Assembly (NCBI GenBank): GCA_018524725.1
Contig: JAEUWP010000535.1
Span: 82,238-146,237, forward strand
Length of the DNA: 64,000 bases
Direction: 5' to 3'
Origin: Podaxis mareebaensis
Taxonomy: Eukaryota; Basidiomycota; Agaricomycetes; Agaricales; Agaricaceae
Each line of letters begins with the position of its first letter. The stretch's first letter is position 1. Both the position numbers and the translations under genes were made by a program. Shown here piece after piece: positions 33,669 through 46,456 of this stretch. The notes beneath the pieces are model-generated. The model saw nothing but the letters and a program-made list of their open reading frames with translations, was not told the origin of the DNA and made no database searches.

Positions 33669-36635
33669 CTACACCAATCTACTTTGATTTGTAGCTGAGA
33701 GTCCTAATGTCAACGGCTCAATGGCGTAAAGTCGCCGAGTGTGGAGTACCATCCTCGTTGACAAGATCATTCGTATGACGACGAACGGACTATAGGTTGA
33801 CGTCGATGGGAACTGGTAAAGTGCTCGGGCATATTTGACACTCACGGGACCATCATGAATATGTAATCTGCCTATGTATCAAGAGATTTTTAGCTGAATT
33901 CAGGTCAAGGGTCAGGAGGTGACTTACAGATTGGATGACTACACCCAAAGATAGCGCAGAATATGCTTAGCAAGATTGAGAATAGCGGTGGTTAAGAAGT
34001 GCGTGTTTCGACGTGAATGGAACATACCACAGAGATAAATGTAGAACAGGGCGCCTAAGATATGAGGTGAGATACGGGTAAAGCGAAAGCAATTCAACGG
34101 GATCCCGCCTTCACGGTATACTCGATGCATCAAGCTGCGTCCCCCTAAACCTCTTCTGTCTGATCTGACTGTGAGCATGTGGAATTAGGTGTTGACTCAT
34201 AAAGAAGAAAATATCTAGGACCCACGCATTCGGATGGTTGGGATCAGGGCCAGCACAAGTACCACTAGACTCTTCGTCGCCTAACCAGCTTAAAAGATAT
34301 ATCCAGTGAAGTCGGCTTACCAATATCAAGAAAAAGGTTAACGAGGTAAGTAAAGTACCCGTTCTTAAGGGGTGTATTGAAAACGCATCCCTTAACTTCG
34401 CCAAGGGATTGAAAATTGTCTATTAACAGGTACTTAGCATCTTCCGACTATTCCCAAGCCAATGTTTTAAACGTATCGAACACTCACAAGTATCTGATGC
34501 AAAAAATTTTGCAACGAAATATGTTTGAAAGGCAGTCGTTCCGGTGAACAGGCACACCGTTCCGACAAGAATTCTTTTGTCACTTCCCCACATGATCCAG
34601 AGGCGTAGGCAAAGAATTGCTTGAGCATTGAATGAATGTCAAACCACTTCTAGTAAGTGAAGCCCCGTTGCTTACTTTCAGAAAGGAATACACCAATCAA
34701 AGTTACGTCTGAGACGAAAATTAGCACGAACTATTGAAGCTACACCGTAAGAACTCCTCACAAGCATGTGCTTGCGCTACGTCTTCACAGTTGGAGACCT
34801 GATTCCGTCCAACGCCGAGCACTGCGCATGGAATCATCAACACAAAATGACTTCTCACGAAGAATCCAACCTACGGAACTGCTGTAGAATCAGATTTGGT
34901 ATGACAAGATAACGATCTAGAAGAAAGACACATTTCATCAAGGTCCACCGGGAAGCCCAGACAAGCTCTATCTCCAGTGAAAGCATCAAAAGGTAGTCGT
35001 ATGCCTTTTAAAACAATAGATGAGCAGGACTCGAAAAAAATCGAGAGTTGGACGGTGTGATGACTTACATATATTGCCAAGGCGATCCCTGCCATAAAAT
35101 ATCGGTGCTCACAATTTTACGGACTTGATCTGCTCAGAGGATTCACACGGCGTACCTTCGACATACTGTTAAAATGATTATGAGTCCATTGCGGGTTGTA
35201 TATATTCAAGGATGTCTAATGGCTTACCTGAGATAACTGAAGCTGGCGTAGATCTCGAGTGTATTGTTCAAGTGGAATCATTGTGGGGACACGCTAGGAG
35301 TACCGGAAGGTGCGGGGATGCACTCTAGCGACAAGCCTTTTAAAGGCGCTGTCGAACCCAACGCAAATATATCTCCTAGAGCGTCAGCGTTTCTTCGAAT
35401 CTGATGGATGCCACTACAATAGATGGTTGGGCGAAGGTTCCGATCCTCGAAGCCGTGGGGTTGTTCAATAGCCTTTGCCCTGAATCACTATGTGACACTG
35501 AAACTAACGGGAAGCAATGTTGTACTAGTCCATGAATGATTCATGCAGCCCGAAGCAGCTGCTGGAGATTAGATACAGAATCACAGTCTCCTGCAGCTTC
35601 CTCGGTTTTATCCTGCATGCGATCCACGCTAGCATGAAAATGATGGTAGGATTGATGATCACGATATATAGAATTCATCTCGCTAGTGGCCGGTGATTCA
35701 CAGGCCGTTGCCGAAGTATTCCTGGATGTTCATACATCATGAGTTGACTTCATGAATGGCACAGCTGTTACTAGGAAATCTGCGTGTGGCGTAGCGTCTC
35801 TGCATCTGGTATAACCGTTGTACCCTGTGCGTATCAGTTATCAGAGACGTTGCAGTTCCGGAGCTCCCGCGACGCTCTGGGGATCGGACTCGAGCTTGGA
35901 AGCTGGAACGATTGGGCACCGATCAGATGACTCATGATACGTGTTGAATGCTGTTCGTTTCATTCTCTTCGGATCAAAAGCATAAGCACTCAAGCGCCTT
36001 GCAAGGCCTTACCCGGAGTCATGACCACTGGGGACGTTCAAACTACATGATTGTAGTAGACTGACTTACGATAGAAGCATAAGCATTCGTGCGCCACCAT
36101 CAGCCCCAGGTCATAGAAATAGAATGTAACATGACGACAGGTTAATCGACTGGAGTTAAGATCTTACTTCACTGAGTTCGTCTGATTTCACCATCTATGC
36201 ACAATGGATTACCGTGATCCTCCGAGCCAGTGACACTGTTGACTTGAATTAATCCAGTGTATCATTGCGCTATCATCAAGGTGGGTTCTTTTATTGCAGG
36301 ACATGATATGGAGGAAACATATTACCGTGATGCATTTTGGGAAAGTCGAGCACAGGAAGCCCTAAGTTGGCCTTTGTCCATGGATGCATGCCTGGTATTG
36401 GGGAAAGATGTGCTATCCAGCGCTGAGGCTCAGTGGACATGTGACTCCGCTCTCAACCGAGAACTCGTTTGTCACATCAATAGTAGGTTACTGATCGAAA
36501 CTTGGGTGATTATCTATACGTTTCAGCTCTTCTGAGGGATTTAGCTGGATCGGATCGCACCCAATCACCAATGGACCTAGGTGCTTGAATGCTTACTGCA
36601 GTAACAGTAATATAATAGCAGTATCGCTGTTGTTG
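33470..36635. repeat. Tandem duplication, unit 2 (contains copy E)
   Basis: Second copy of the 29712-33150 unit, direct orientation, with gene copy E and the same spacer. Confidence 0.85.
33669..35281 (-). CDS. DUF6533 domain membrane protein, copy E
   Basis: The start at 35281 gives MIPLEQYTRDLRQLQLSQ, nearly the same as copy D. The last exon contains FVVIRMILSTRMVLHTRRLY and stops at 33669. Internal exons align with copy D. Multi-pass membrane protein of unknown function; not every junction was verified. Confidence 0.6.
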
Positions 36636-36636
36636 A
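35282..36636. other. Non-coding spacer, second unit
   Basis: Diverged repeat of 31740-33150; no supported gene. A plus-strand frame at 36257-36535 is not conserved in unit 1. Confidence 0.4.
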
Positions 36637-36830
36637 ATATCCTAGCATTGATGTTGGTAGCGACTCAGCAGCATATGATCCACGGGTATTGAGCCTCATC
36701 CTCGTCAAGGGGATCGTTCAAATGGCGATAAACAGGCTATCAAAAGATGTCTACGAGAACTAGCGCGAGGAAATGAAAGTACTATTTGCCTATTAAAAGC
36801 TCTCCAGCTTACCGGAAACTCACACCCGGC
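36637..36830 (-). pseudogene. Truncated relic of a DUF6533 gene 3' end
   Basis: This resembles the last-exon region of copy A (about 6090-6290). Shared plus-strand words include GACTCAGCAGCATAT, CATCCT and the intron-exon layout. Only about 200 bp remain, and the reading frame carries a stop. Confidence 0.5.
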
Positions 36831-37048
36831 ACTTCATTTTGATATACCGTATCCTAATTATAGCAATTCGACTCGTAGTTTACAGATAGACAACTGTACA
36901 GTCGGTGTAGTTCTTAAGTTGCACCACGAATTAGGATTCACGTCTACGATTGAGGCCAGCACAACGTATAAACAGGTATAAAAGACAACATGTGTGGCAT
37001 TTACCAAGAAACATTGATACCAACAACAGCGAGCATAGCCCCCAACAT

Positions 37049-39272
37049 CTAGAAGTTTTCTGTAGACCAGGACTATCAGTTTGTGAAGCAAGACAGAGCG
37101 AGTAGGATGGTGTACCTTTACCAAAGAAGAATCGTGTTCCTTTAGGATCAGACCATTTGTTGGACATTTGATGCAAGGTCTTGGACAAGACAGCCGGACC
37201 GCAGAAGAACTGAGCACAAGTCGTCAACTCGAAGCCCTGAAGTCGAGCACAAGAAACGGAGGCGAACGTACCACACCGACGTCAGTCTCAGGATGTTTCT
37301 CAGTAATTGCACTAAAGACGCGATCCCAGTTAGGTCGACCAAAGTGAGTGGGTGCCCGGAGAGAAGTGATAGCGTCTTTCTCAGCACCGACGTCCTGGAC
37401 GATGATGTTGTTCATCTCGTCTTCCCTGAGTTTAGCGGTCAGGTATATGTTGATCTCAATGCGGTTCTGGGTGTCTTGCTCCTCGATAGCGTGAAGCAGG
37501 GAATGGAACCATTCAGCAGCGCCGAAGTCGCGAATGACCCAAGTGAAGTAGACCTGGAATACGCCGTTAGTTTATCAGGCGGTAGTGCTGAGGATGGACT
37601 GACCTTGGAGAGACGAGTTGGCTTCGAGTCGTGGAGGTTGTTCATGCGGTACCAGATGGACTTGAGGATCCTGTGGAGATCAAGTCAGCGCAAAATTCCC
37701 CCACGAAGGCAGGTGATGAACTAACGAAGCAAAAGGAGTTACACCAATACCGGCGCCAACCAACAAGACAGTCTCGAACTTAAGGAAGTCTTCACTAGCG
37801 CTTCCGAAAGGGCCGTCAACCATAACGCGGGGAAGAGTCACATTCCAAGGCGGATTACTATTGGTGCCGACAACCTTGCCGCCGGCTGCTGAGTCCTTCT
37901 CACCCTTGCCCTTAGAGAAGTTGCAGCCGCAGGCTTTAGCGAGGGCGGAGGTGAAATCACCCTTGACGGAAATATGAACCGACAAATAGTCTTCCTCAGG
38001 AGCGCTAGATGATCCAATGATGTGAAAAGGTGAACATCGGTGTGAAATGGTGATGTGACGTACCTGGTAAGGGTGAAGGGGTGCCATTGGAAGTACGAAA
38101 CCTCGGGGCAGCAGATGAAGATGTATTGGCCAGCCCGAGCCTTGGTCTTCTCCTTCTTGATCTGGAGCTCCATAACGTTCGAGGGGTGCTGAATGACCTT
38201 GGAGATGTAAGTGTAGTGACGGGAGCGGACCTCACGCAAGATACGCTCGTAGATCCAGATAACGCCACCAACAAGCCAGTATCTCTATCGGGTTGTTAGC
38301 ACAAGTAGATTAGATGACTTCAGATGTAATACCTACCCAGAAGACTCCAATGGTATTGAAAGAGCAATACGGAGGACGATCGGGCTTGATCATGCAGAAC
38401 ATCCCATGAAGTTGCCAGCAGATGAAGAAGACGATGAAGAGGTGGTGGGAATACCAGAACCGCTCGAAGTGGGCACGTCGGTTCTTCTCAAGAGCAAAGA
38501 AGACCATGATGCCCAAAGCGACCGTCATAATCCAACCGGTAGCACCAGGGCCTGTAGTGAAGTTGGCAGCGAGGAAAGAGACAACCTTCTTGCCAAGGGT
38601 TGTGGCAGTCGGGTCAGCAGCTGCGAGCTTTGCAAAGTTTACCATGTGGGCAACTATGTGCACCACGCTGCCAATGACAATGGACCATGCTGTCGCTTTG
38701 TGGAAGGTGATATTCTTGTCAAACGGGATGATGTCGTTTAACGGAGTTCGACGAAGGAGCGAGATGAAGTTACGGCAGACAGGGAGAAGGATGAAGATAA
38801 CATCAACGTGAAGTACCAAAGCAGCCGTACGTGCGATCGCTGAGAACCGAATTAAGACAATGGCAGAGTGAAAAAAATGGAAGAACGACATACGGAAGGT
38901 GATACCGAAGGTTTGTCGTGCTTGGACCGAGTTATCCTTGAGCTGGTAGTGGATGAAACCGAAGACCGCCACCAGCAAGTGCAGAAAAATCCAAACGCCA
39001 AAAAACAACTGGCGCCCTCCCTCATTAATCATCCACACACCGAATCGCTGCTTTAACGTCTTGGGTTGGTTTGGTGCTGGTCTGGTTACTGAGCCCACAG
39101 TGTTGGAACGCTGAAGTCCCTGTAATCTCCTCCTCTCCGTCTTATTGCGCTGAAGGTGGCTCGGCTGCATGCCCCCAGCGTAGTTACTATCAAGGTCGGG
39201 GTGCTGCTGAAGCTGAACCATGGGGTTCCTGCCATCCGAGAAGTCTAAACCTGAAGACCGTTTTGCAACCAT
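37049..39272 (-). CDS. noxB: NADPH oxidase, NoxB type
   Basis: Eight exons in phase: 39272-38894, 38839-38337, 38284-38064, 38004-37726, 37670-37604, 37553-37272, 37209-37116 and 37059-37049, giving 611 residues. Order: a 70-residue N-terminal extension typical of NoxB, a transmembrane ferric-reductase-like domain with haem-ligand histidines (HVDVIF, FHKATAW, HIVAHMVNF), FAD-binding HPFTLTS (about 363-369), NADPH-binding GAGIGVTPFAS (about 451-461), FFCGPAV (about 578) and the conserved tail FFFGKENF. The enzyme makes superoxide from NADPH and oxygen; in fungi NoxB serves polarised growth and differentiation with NoxR and Rac. The final exon is only 11 nt and supplies the ENF tail. WMINEGGRQLFFG after the extension favours NoxB over NoxA. 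Confidence 0.95.
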
Positions 39273-39645
39273 GAAAGATCGAAAGGACGTCCTGCGTAAT
39301 CACGAAAGGAATGGAACGGTACCGGCCAGCTGGTAAAGATGGTGGAGGAAGGAAGGAAAAGAGATAGAAGGCCAGTAAAAGCCGTGAGCTGTTGGTCCAG
39401 CGCTTCAGATGCCTTGATGGGAATCGGACAGGCACGGCATGGTTGCCATAGTGCTCGACCCTATTATTGTCTTTTCTCAAATACTTAACACTTCTGAATT
39501 ATTCGTCTTGGTCTTGTTGGTTCTAGACCGCGCAGAACATCCCATGGTTCACAAGGAGACTTGGCCGAACACAGCGGCTCTTCGCAACTGTTAACCTCGT
39601 CCAGCCATGTTCTGATGGGGATCACGCTGGTATCCTCATTCGTGA
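39273..39645. other. Intergenic between noxB and GH28-1
   Basis: noxB 5' flank and GH28-1 3' flank. I see no gene. Confidence 0.5.
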
Positions 39646-41846
39646 CTACTTCTCATGATGAACGTCGTTAACAGGACCAGAAGTATCCAGGAATACAGAA
39701 GGATTATCAACAACTGCAACGCACTCGTTCCGGCCTCCGCCTATACACGACCGCCCAACATCACGTCGGCCGTCCTGTGGCATTACACGGAGCTGATGGG
39801 AGAGTTTCGCATCAGGCCTCAGCGATGTCTCGTACGAACATTTGATGTACGAACCATTCAAACCTGTCAACCCATCAACGTTTTGACAGATCAACCTCGC
39901 TGGTTGATTGGCAGGAATAGCAACATCATAGTCCCGGAAGGTAATATTTCTGCATCCCGCTGCCGGACTACACTCAATGTCGACAACTGTGCGTGACTTG
40001 TTAGAGTGTGTGACAACTCTTAAAACCACCACCTACGCGTGTTCGTGAGGACACTACCGGTCCAGTCAATAAACCGAAGGTCACTGAAATTGAGGTGGGA
40101 AGGTGCGTCGCCTCTGTGTTCGTGTCTGTAAGTGCCTGAGGAACATTCATAACACGCGTTCCACTCACGAATGTCCCCCGTTGGTCTGATAGATGTGAAG
40201 GGGTAGATTCACCCGGTCCAGGCGCACGTTCCTTGTGGTGACGTTCTTCACCATACCTAATCTCAGCTCTTTAGAAAGATTATCGCGTTAAATATAGGAG
40301 ATAGCCCAACCTGGACCGCCCCCACCTCCAGTAGGAGGTGCGCCGTTGATGGATCCATCCCAGGTCTTGAAATAAACCTGATTCAAGGAAACGGTGGTCA
40401 GACACGGCTATACATAGTCCATGTATTAACATACCCCATTTTGCATATTAGGCTGCACTTGTGGGTCAATCCTCGTCATCTACAGTATATAATTAAATCG
40501 CAATCACGGTGACGATGAGCTGCGCAGAAAACTTACCAGCAAATCCTCCAGTAACACATTTTCCACAAGGTCACTCTGCGCCATAATAAGCAGCAATGCA
40601 CGAAGTCCGACATATTATACCAACCATATTAGCGTATTGACCAAGCGAGCCGAATGCAATGCCATTCCCTCCACGGCAAGTGACGTTACGCGCAACAATG
40701 TTCGATGAATTCTGGTCCATTCACAAGTCAGCGGATCAGAAGTTTGATAACAACTGCCGATGGCAGCTACGTACACCTTTGATAGCAAGACAATCATCAC
40801 CACAGGTTACGTCCCAATTCACCATGGTTATTCTGTCACTTCTGTAGGTATTGATTCCTACCCAAATGGCAATATCATCATAATACGTTGTCAACAGATT
40901 CCTTCACGGGCTTACCGTCAGTATTCGGCACCACGCTACACATTGTTAGCCAATTGACTCCCAAATTATATATGTTTGCTCACTTCTTCCCAACGAACAA
41001 CGGGTCAGTATTACTCGCATTCACAAACATCCCTTCATACAGAATGTCCTGCGATTCTGCGGCTGTGTTGGCCCAAAACGGTGGGGACTCGATACGGAAG
41101 TTCCGAACTATCCCTCGAGCTGCTCGCCAAAGAGTCAAGGAGATTGGTCGGCCATCTCCATCCGCTCGAGTGCGAGTCGCAAAGAACGACCACCAAGGCT
41201 AATAGATCTATTAACAAAAATTCTAAAATGGCAGGCATTCGGGTTGCTTACCTGTCCGTTCCCTTGGATGCCTCCGGTGTTATGCGCATCAATGACAAAA
41301 TCTGATCCAGTAACAACAAACCATGATGCTTGGCTCTATATCCGAGGCGCAATCAGCGTTGGTAACAGATGTCATCAGCATCGTAATACCTGGATGAAAA
41401 CAACCCTAAAAGTATTCGCTGGATCTAACCAAAATTGAATATCAGGTTTGAACTAAGCATAGAGCAACTTCAGGTCCTGACTCAGGGGTGCAGAACTATA
41501 AAGAACATACGCTCAAGAAGCCACGCAAATCGATCGTCGCGCTCTTCAGGTCCCACATCATTTTCCTAAACTGAGAGTAATGGCCGAGTGCTCAAGATCC
41601 TAAACATTTACTTGCCTTGTGACATTATAGGACCCCTCCTCGAAAATCGTCGTACCAAAATGGCCGCAAGTTGAAATGGCTTGTTCAATCTGTGCATTTC
41701 AATCAATGTATAGCCCGACATGACAGGGACATCCAGACCTGATCTGTGTCATCCTTCCCTGCACCCAGAGGGCTCAAGTGACAAATGGCAGCAAAAGCCA
41801 GCTTAATAAGTATCAAGTTGGAGAATATGCGCAGGATACTCGGCAT
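39646..41846 (-). CDS. GH28 pectinase, copy 1
   Basis: About 15 short exons. The start at 41846 gives a hydrophobic signal peptide (MPSILRIFSNLILIKLAFAA) followed by LSPLGAGKDDTDQ. Verified exons include 41846-41739, 41689-41616 and 41565-41511. Key motifs: NTDG followed by INTYRSD, GDDCLAIKG, then CRGGNGIAFGSLGQYANM and VYFKTWDG. Secreted right-handed beta-helix enzyme of family 28, acting on pectin (exo-polygalacturonase or related). The usual GHG histidine is N and the usual RIK arginine is replaced (YFK), so substrate and activity are uncertain. Intron 2 starts with gcaagt (GC-AG). The C-terminal tail after GLTGLN is longer than in copy 2 and may hide an intron; the stop at 39646 is therefore provisional. 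Confidence 0.78.
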
Positions 41847-42089
41847 GCTTTACAGAGTCTCACAGGTGGGGAGTAAAGGTTTCAGGATCGCAGCCGCAAT
41901 AGGGCCTAATATTCTTCCCAGATGATATAGAGACGTTCGGGAAGTGATGTTAAAGAAGCGAAAACTATGGTCACGGACAGAGTCATGCGGACAACTCGGA
42001 AGTCTCGCTCGGCCCGCTTTCAAACGCGGGCCAGCCACGACAGCACCAGAATCTCAGGAACCTGTTATGATTTGCTGAGGCAAGGTTAT

Positions 42090-44151
42090 TTAGTTACAAG
42101 GTGCTGGGGGTTTCATATGAGTTCGACCTGACAGAGCCGAGGGCTGTGTGTACGCACCACTCAAACCAGTAATGTCCTGAACGTTATCACACACAAACAC
42201 ATCATTTCCGTTAGGGCCTTGGACATCAAAATTCTTGAAACTCAAATCCGAACAGCCAACAGCCACACTACACTCGAAGTTGATGACTGTGAGCTGGTTT
42301 CAGTAGATATTCGTTGACAAGAAAATAGAACAACATACTTGTGCTAGTATTTGTGGTGCCCGTTATATTCTCGAATAGCATATCTTCAAACTTCAGTTGT
42401 GAAGGCACAGCACCACTAATGGATAGTAATCAATATCCACTCCCATATGACGATGAATCAATTTTAACACCCACCCGCCGCCAAAGTTCTGTAGGATCTG
42501 GACTGCCGTCTCAACTTGATCTAACTGGAAATTTCGGAAAACAGCCCCTTTCACGAGACCTGAACGACAGTAAGAAGGGGGATAGGGCTCTGAATGATTG
42601 AAGATCCGACCTGGGCCGCCTCCGCCTCCGGTAGGTGGCACGCCGTTAATGGCACCATCCCAAGATTTGAAGTAAATCTGACAGATTCATTAAGATACGA
42701 GGGGATGAAAGACGTTCTTTTACTCACGCCGTGAACCATGTTGGGCTGCTGGCTTGCACTCAGTCGTAGGACCTATTGGAATGTGAATTCCGTGGTGGCT
42801 GCTAGGAAGCGGTTAGAATCACCTGCACGTTCTCGACAAGCACATTGGAGACAAAGTCGCTCTATGAGAACTTTTAGCATGGTATTAATATGATTCCCAG
42901 ATCGCGCAGACCATATTGGCATATTGTCCAAGAGAACCAAACGCAATACCTTCTCCACCACGACAGACAAAGTCCCGTGCCACGATATTTGAGGAGTTCT
43001 TGGCCACTTTCAGTAATAACACTAAGGGGAGGGTCTCCGGATCTTACACCCTTGATTGCAATGCAATCGTCGCCGCTGGTAACATCCCAATGAAGCATCG
43101 TGATCCGATCACTCCTATAGGTGTCGATGCCTGAGGAAACTATGAGCACGATGTAGAACTTAAAGCATTGGATCTTACCATCGGTATTCCAAACAATACT
43201 GGATAGGTGGTGAGTAACATTCTGGTCAAGACGAAAGCAATTTCATACTTCTGGCCAAAGAAAGTGGCATCTGAGTTGGTTGCGTTAATTAACATACCAT
43301 CGTAGAGAACGTCCGTGGACTCTGCAACAGCATTTGCCCAGAACGGAGGTGAAAGAATAGTGAAATCGCGAACCACCCCCCCGGTCACCCGCCAGAGGGT
43401 CAGGGAAATTGGTCGACCATCACCATCTTGGCGCGGAACTGTGGTGAAGAAGTTCCACCAGGCCTATCGTTAATCGTTAGCCAAGTAGGCCGCCGCATCA
43501 ATCCGCATGTATTACCTGGCCATTACCGTCGATACCCCCAATATTGTGGGCATCAATAGTAAAATTCTTTCCGGTCACCACAAACCAAGAAGATTGACTC
43601 TAGTCGACCAGTGTTAGGACCTGCATCGGAGGGAGAATTGCATCGTTACCTGGATGAAAACGACTTGGAATGTATTCGTAGAATTCAGCCAGTGATCCAA
43701 ATCAGGTTGGAACTATGAGCAGATGTGAGAAAGAGAAAAAGAAAGATAATTCGCGATCCCGGAAACTTACGCTCAAAAATCCCTTGAGGTCAACATGCGC
43801 AGAATCCAAGTCCCACATCATTTTCCTGCATCCGAGAGGGCATGCATGTTGGGGACGTACACAAGCATATGCGAGCTAAAAAGAACGGACCTCGTGATGT
43901 TGTAGGACCCTTCTTCGAAGATCGTAGTTCCGGAATGGCCACAAGCTGCAATGGCCGCCTCGACCTGTATTGCTCTTCTAGACTTGAACGACGGAACTCG
44001 GGCCGCTTCTTCGTACCTGATCAGTATCGTCAAATCCGGGCCCCAGAGGGCTCAGCGTGCATGTCTTCCCCTCCACTCCGATGCATTGCATCGCTGCTGC
44101 AAGTAGTATTCCCAACGCCAAAGCGAGACATCTCGAAAAGGCCACGATCAT
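42090..44151 (-). CDS. GH28 pectinase, copy 2
   Basis: About 15 exons, beginning 44151-44017, 43964-43891 and 43825-43771; the exon pattern is the same as copy 1. Signal peptide MIVAFSRCLALALGILLAAA, then CTLSPLGPGFDDTDQ. Motifs: NTDGIDTYRSDR (with a 20-nt micro-exon carrying IVWNTD), SGDDCIAIKG, CRGGEGIAFGSLGQYANM, IYFKSWDG and GGGGGPG. The end is PPAPCN, with the stop at 42090, 244 bp before the start of copy 1, so the genes are in head-to-tail tandem. As in copy 1, the canonical GHG His is absent (GEG) and the RIK Arg is missing. Every junction I derived stays in phase, so this copy looks intact. Secreted, family 28; exact pectin substrate unknown. Confidence 0.82.
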
Positions 44152-44548
44152 GGATAGGTGCGAGATAGAGGTTTGCTGACCCAGCCTGGGAGTGGATATA
44201 TGCTGTTTTTTCAGACCGACGTCAAGGGCACTTGAGTATATTTGAGACGAGGAAGTCCCGGGTATAGGAAGATCAGAACACCCTATGAGAAGCTTCGGCG
44301 CCAGTTGGTGTGTGAAGGGCTACGCTCTCAGCTGAAGCCGTGTGACGCGCCCGACCGTCGTGCCCCTCAGCTGGAATGGCATCACCTTTAGAGCCCGAGG
44401 AATCTGACGCGACTCTAAGTGGGATATGGCATTGAAACGTTAACGTTGAGATTCAGAAAGAGTCAACTTGGGATTCAGCAAGAGATAACTGAAACAACAA
44501 GGGTGTCCTATTAAGGCTCCACAAACGGGTCACATCAACGTCACACTT
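44152..44548. other. Upstream flank of GH28-2
   Basis: Presumed promoter of GH28 copy 2. No gene and no clear core-promoter motif seen. Confidence 0.4.
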
Positions 44549-46456
44549 CTAAGTGCTGCTCCGATGAGAACTAATTTTCCGACTGAGTTTCCGTGCTGGA
44601 AGTTGAATGCCCCGCCAGCGGCCAGACAAGCAATACTCATCACTGCGGAGAAGCTGACTGCGTGCGGCAGTATGCGCAACTATGGAGCATGGACCGGCGA
44701 TGACTATTAATTTCAAGAACACAGTAAGTGTGCCAAACAGGTGTCCAAGCACAAAGTCCATCGAAAAGTCCTCCCTAAGTGTAATAACACAGCTCTGAGT
44801 CCATAGAATCGAGAAATACATGAACGCGGTAACTAGTCCCAGGAGAGTTCACTGAGGAAGAATGGTATTCTGATGGCGGGTAGGTCCTCGTGCAGAGAAA
44901 GCACCTCTGGACGTAGAATCTGTATCTAGGCTCTGCCGGATGCCTAGGACCATTCGACCTGAGATCACAACCCGAGTGATTCGGGCAACGCTATCAATGG
45001 GTTTAGAGACATAGAGAGAAATGCAGCTTATTCAACTTACTAGAGAACCATCCATACATGGTCTTGCTGTTGTAAATTAGTGTCAGAGATTGCGTTCAAA
45101 TCAGGGACGGAACTACCCGTACAATGTAATACGTGAAAACAAAACAGATGTATGAGCTGGCTTCTCGTGGGTTAGTAGGAGTACACGTTGACTCGGGTCC
45201 TCCAAGATTAGACCTTACCAAGAAAAAAGACGTATGATAGGATTCCTATATCACCGTGAGTTCAGCTAGCCTGGGAATGCAATTTATAGCATACCCTCGA
45301 GATATATAACGGAAAAGAGCTGTGACACCCAATGCGTTGGAATGTCAGCTGTATGGTGTACGATTAGGGTCCAATAGGTTGGGAAGGCGAGAAGAGGCCA
45401 CGGCACCATTTAATGATTTTAGGCAAGGATAGGCTATCAAAGCCAAAATAACTGACAGCTGTCGGTAAACAAATCATTTGATCGAGAATTCGTTGGGCAC
45501 CCACCAGTGTGATAAAAAATTGATATGACGAACAGTATATATAACTTGGGGTGTTTGACGATGGTCATGCAACCTGTCAAGGGAGGGAGGTTGAAAACTG
45601 GTGCGCACAAGGAGTTCAGTTTAGCCTACTAGTGTCGGTCATGAAGGTTTCAGATAATGAGACTCACATTTCAATGGGAAAATGAGGAGTTCGTTGATAA
45701 CAGAAGCAGCCACGAGGTACAATACGAAGAACGACAAGGTCCCAATGATCAACTTCTTATTCATTCCCCAGATTGCCCAGAGCCGAAAAGCCAAGATCAC
45801 TAAACGGTGGTTCAGTATTAACATTGTGAATAGAATGAGGTGAGGTGGACATACGTTCCGAGACAAACACCCCAAATATGAACAACCCTGATGACAACGA
45901 TGAGCATTCAATGGAGCATGGGCAAGGGAGAAGGTATTCACAGGTTGACACTTGGGCCATTGTGTAACAGTATGGAGCTGTGTTCTTGGCATTATCCCCT
46001 GTCAGGTTGTTGTAGCGAAGTGTTCAAGGGGGTGAGGCGAAGGAACTCACGGATATAGTTCAACACAATTTCGAAGAATGGTAAATAACGATTGACCAGG
46101 AAGAGGACATGGAGTGTGTTCCATTCCTTACCCCAGATAAGGGAGATTTCAGAGTCCAAGGTCAGGAAATAGTCGTAAATCTTGGGTTTGATATTGGGTG
46201 GATGCGGAGGTGTAAGAAGCGTGAGTGTACTCACAAAGAGCGCAGCTGCGGCACCTGCAAAACCTGTAAGAATCATTGGCTGTAACACGGGTGGAAGGGA
46301 TGACAGACCATCGAGGTACTGGTAAAGAAGTTCAAAAAAAAAGTACAATCAAGATGGATGGAAATATGTTTGTTTGGATTGGGAACTCACGCGCGCGTAT
46401 TGAAAATGAAACAAGGAAAGCAGGAAACGTTGGAGGAAGGTAGAGCTACGTGCCAT
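44549..46456 (-). CDS. DUF6533 domain membrane protein, copy G (diverged)
   Basis: The start at 46456 gives MARSSTFLQRFLLSLFHFQY. Next exons: YLDGLSSLPPVLQPMILTGF and the DUF6533 core IYDYFLTLDSEISLIWGKEW with LFLVNRYLPFFEIVLNYI. They are followed by WLFIFGVFVSE, LILAFRLWAIWGMNKKLIIG, FFNLPPLTGCMTIVKHPKLY and a GILSYVFFL segment near 45240. All junctions to about 45480 are in phase. The 3' part (FMYFSILWTQSCVITLRE near 44820) is not resolved, so the end is approximate. It is clearly more diverged from A-F than they are from each other. Confidence 0.65.
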
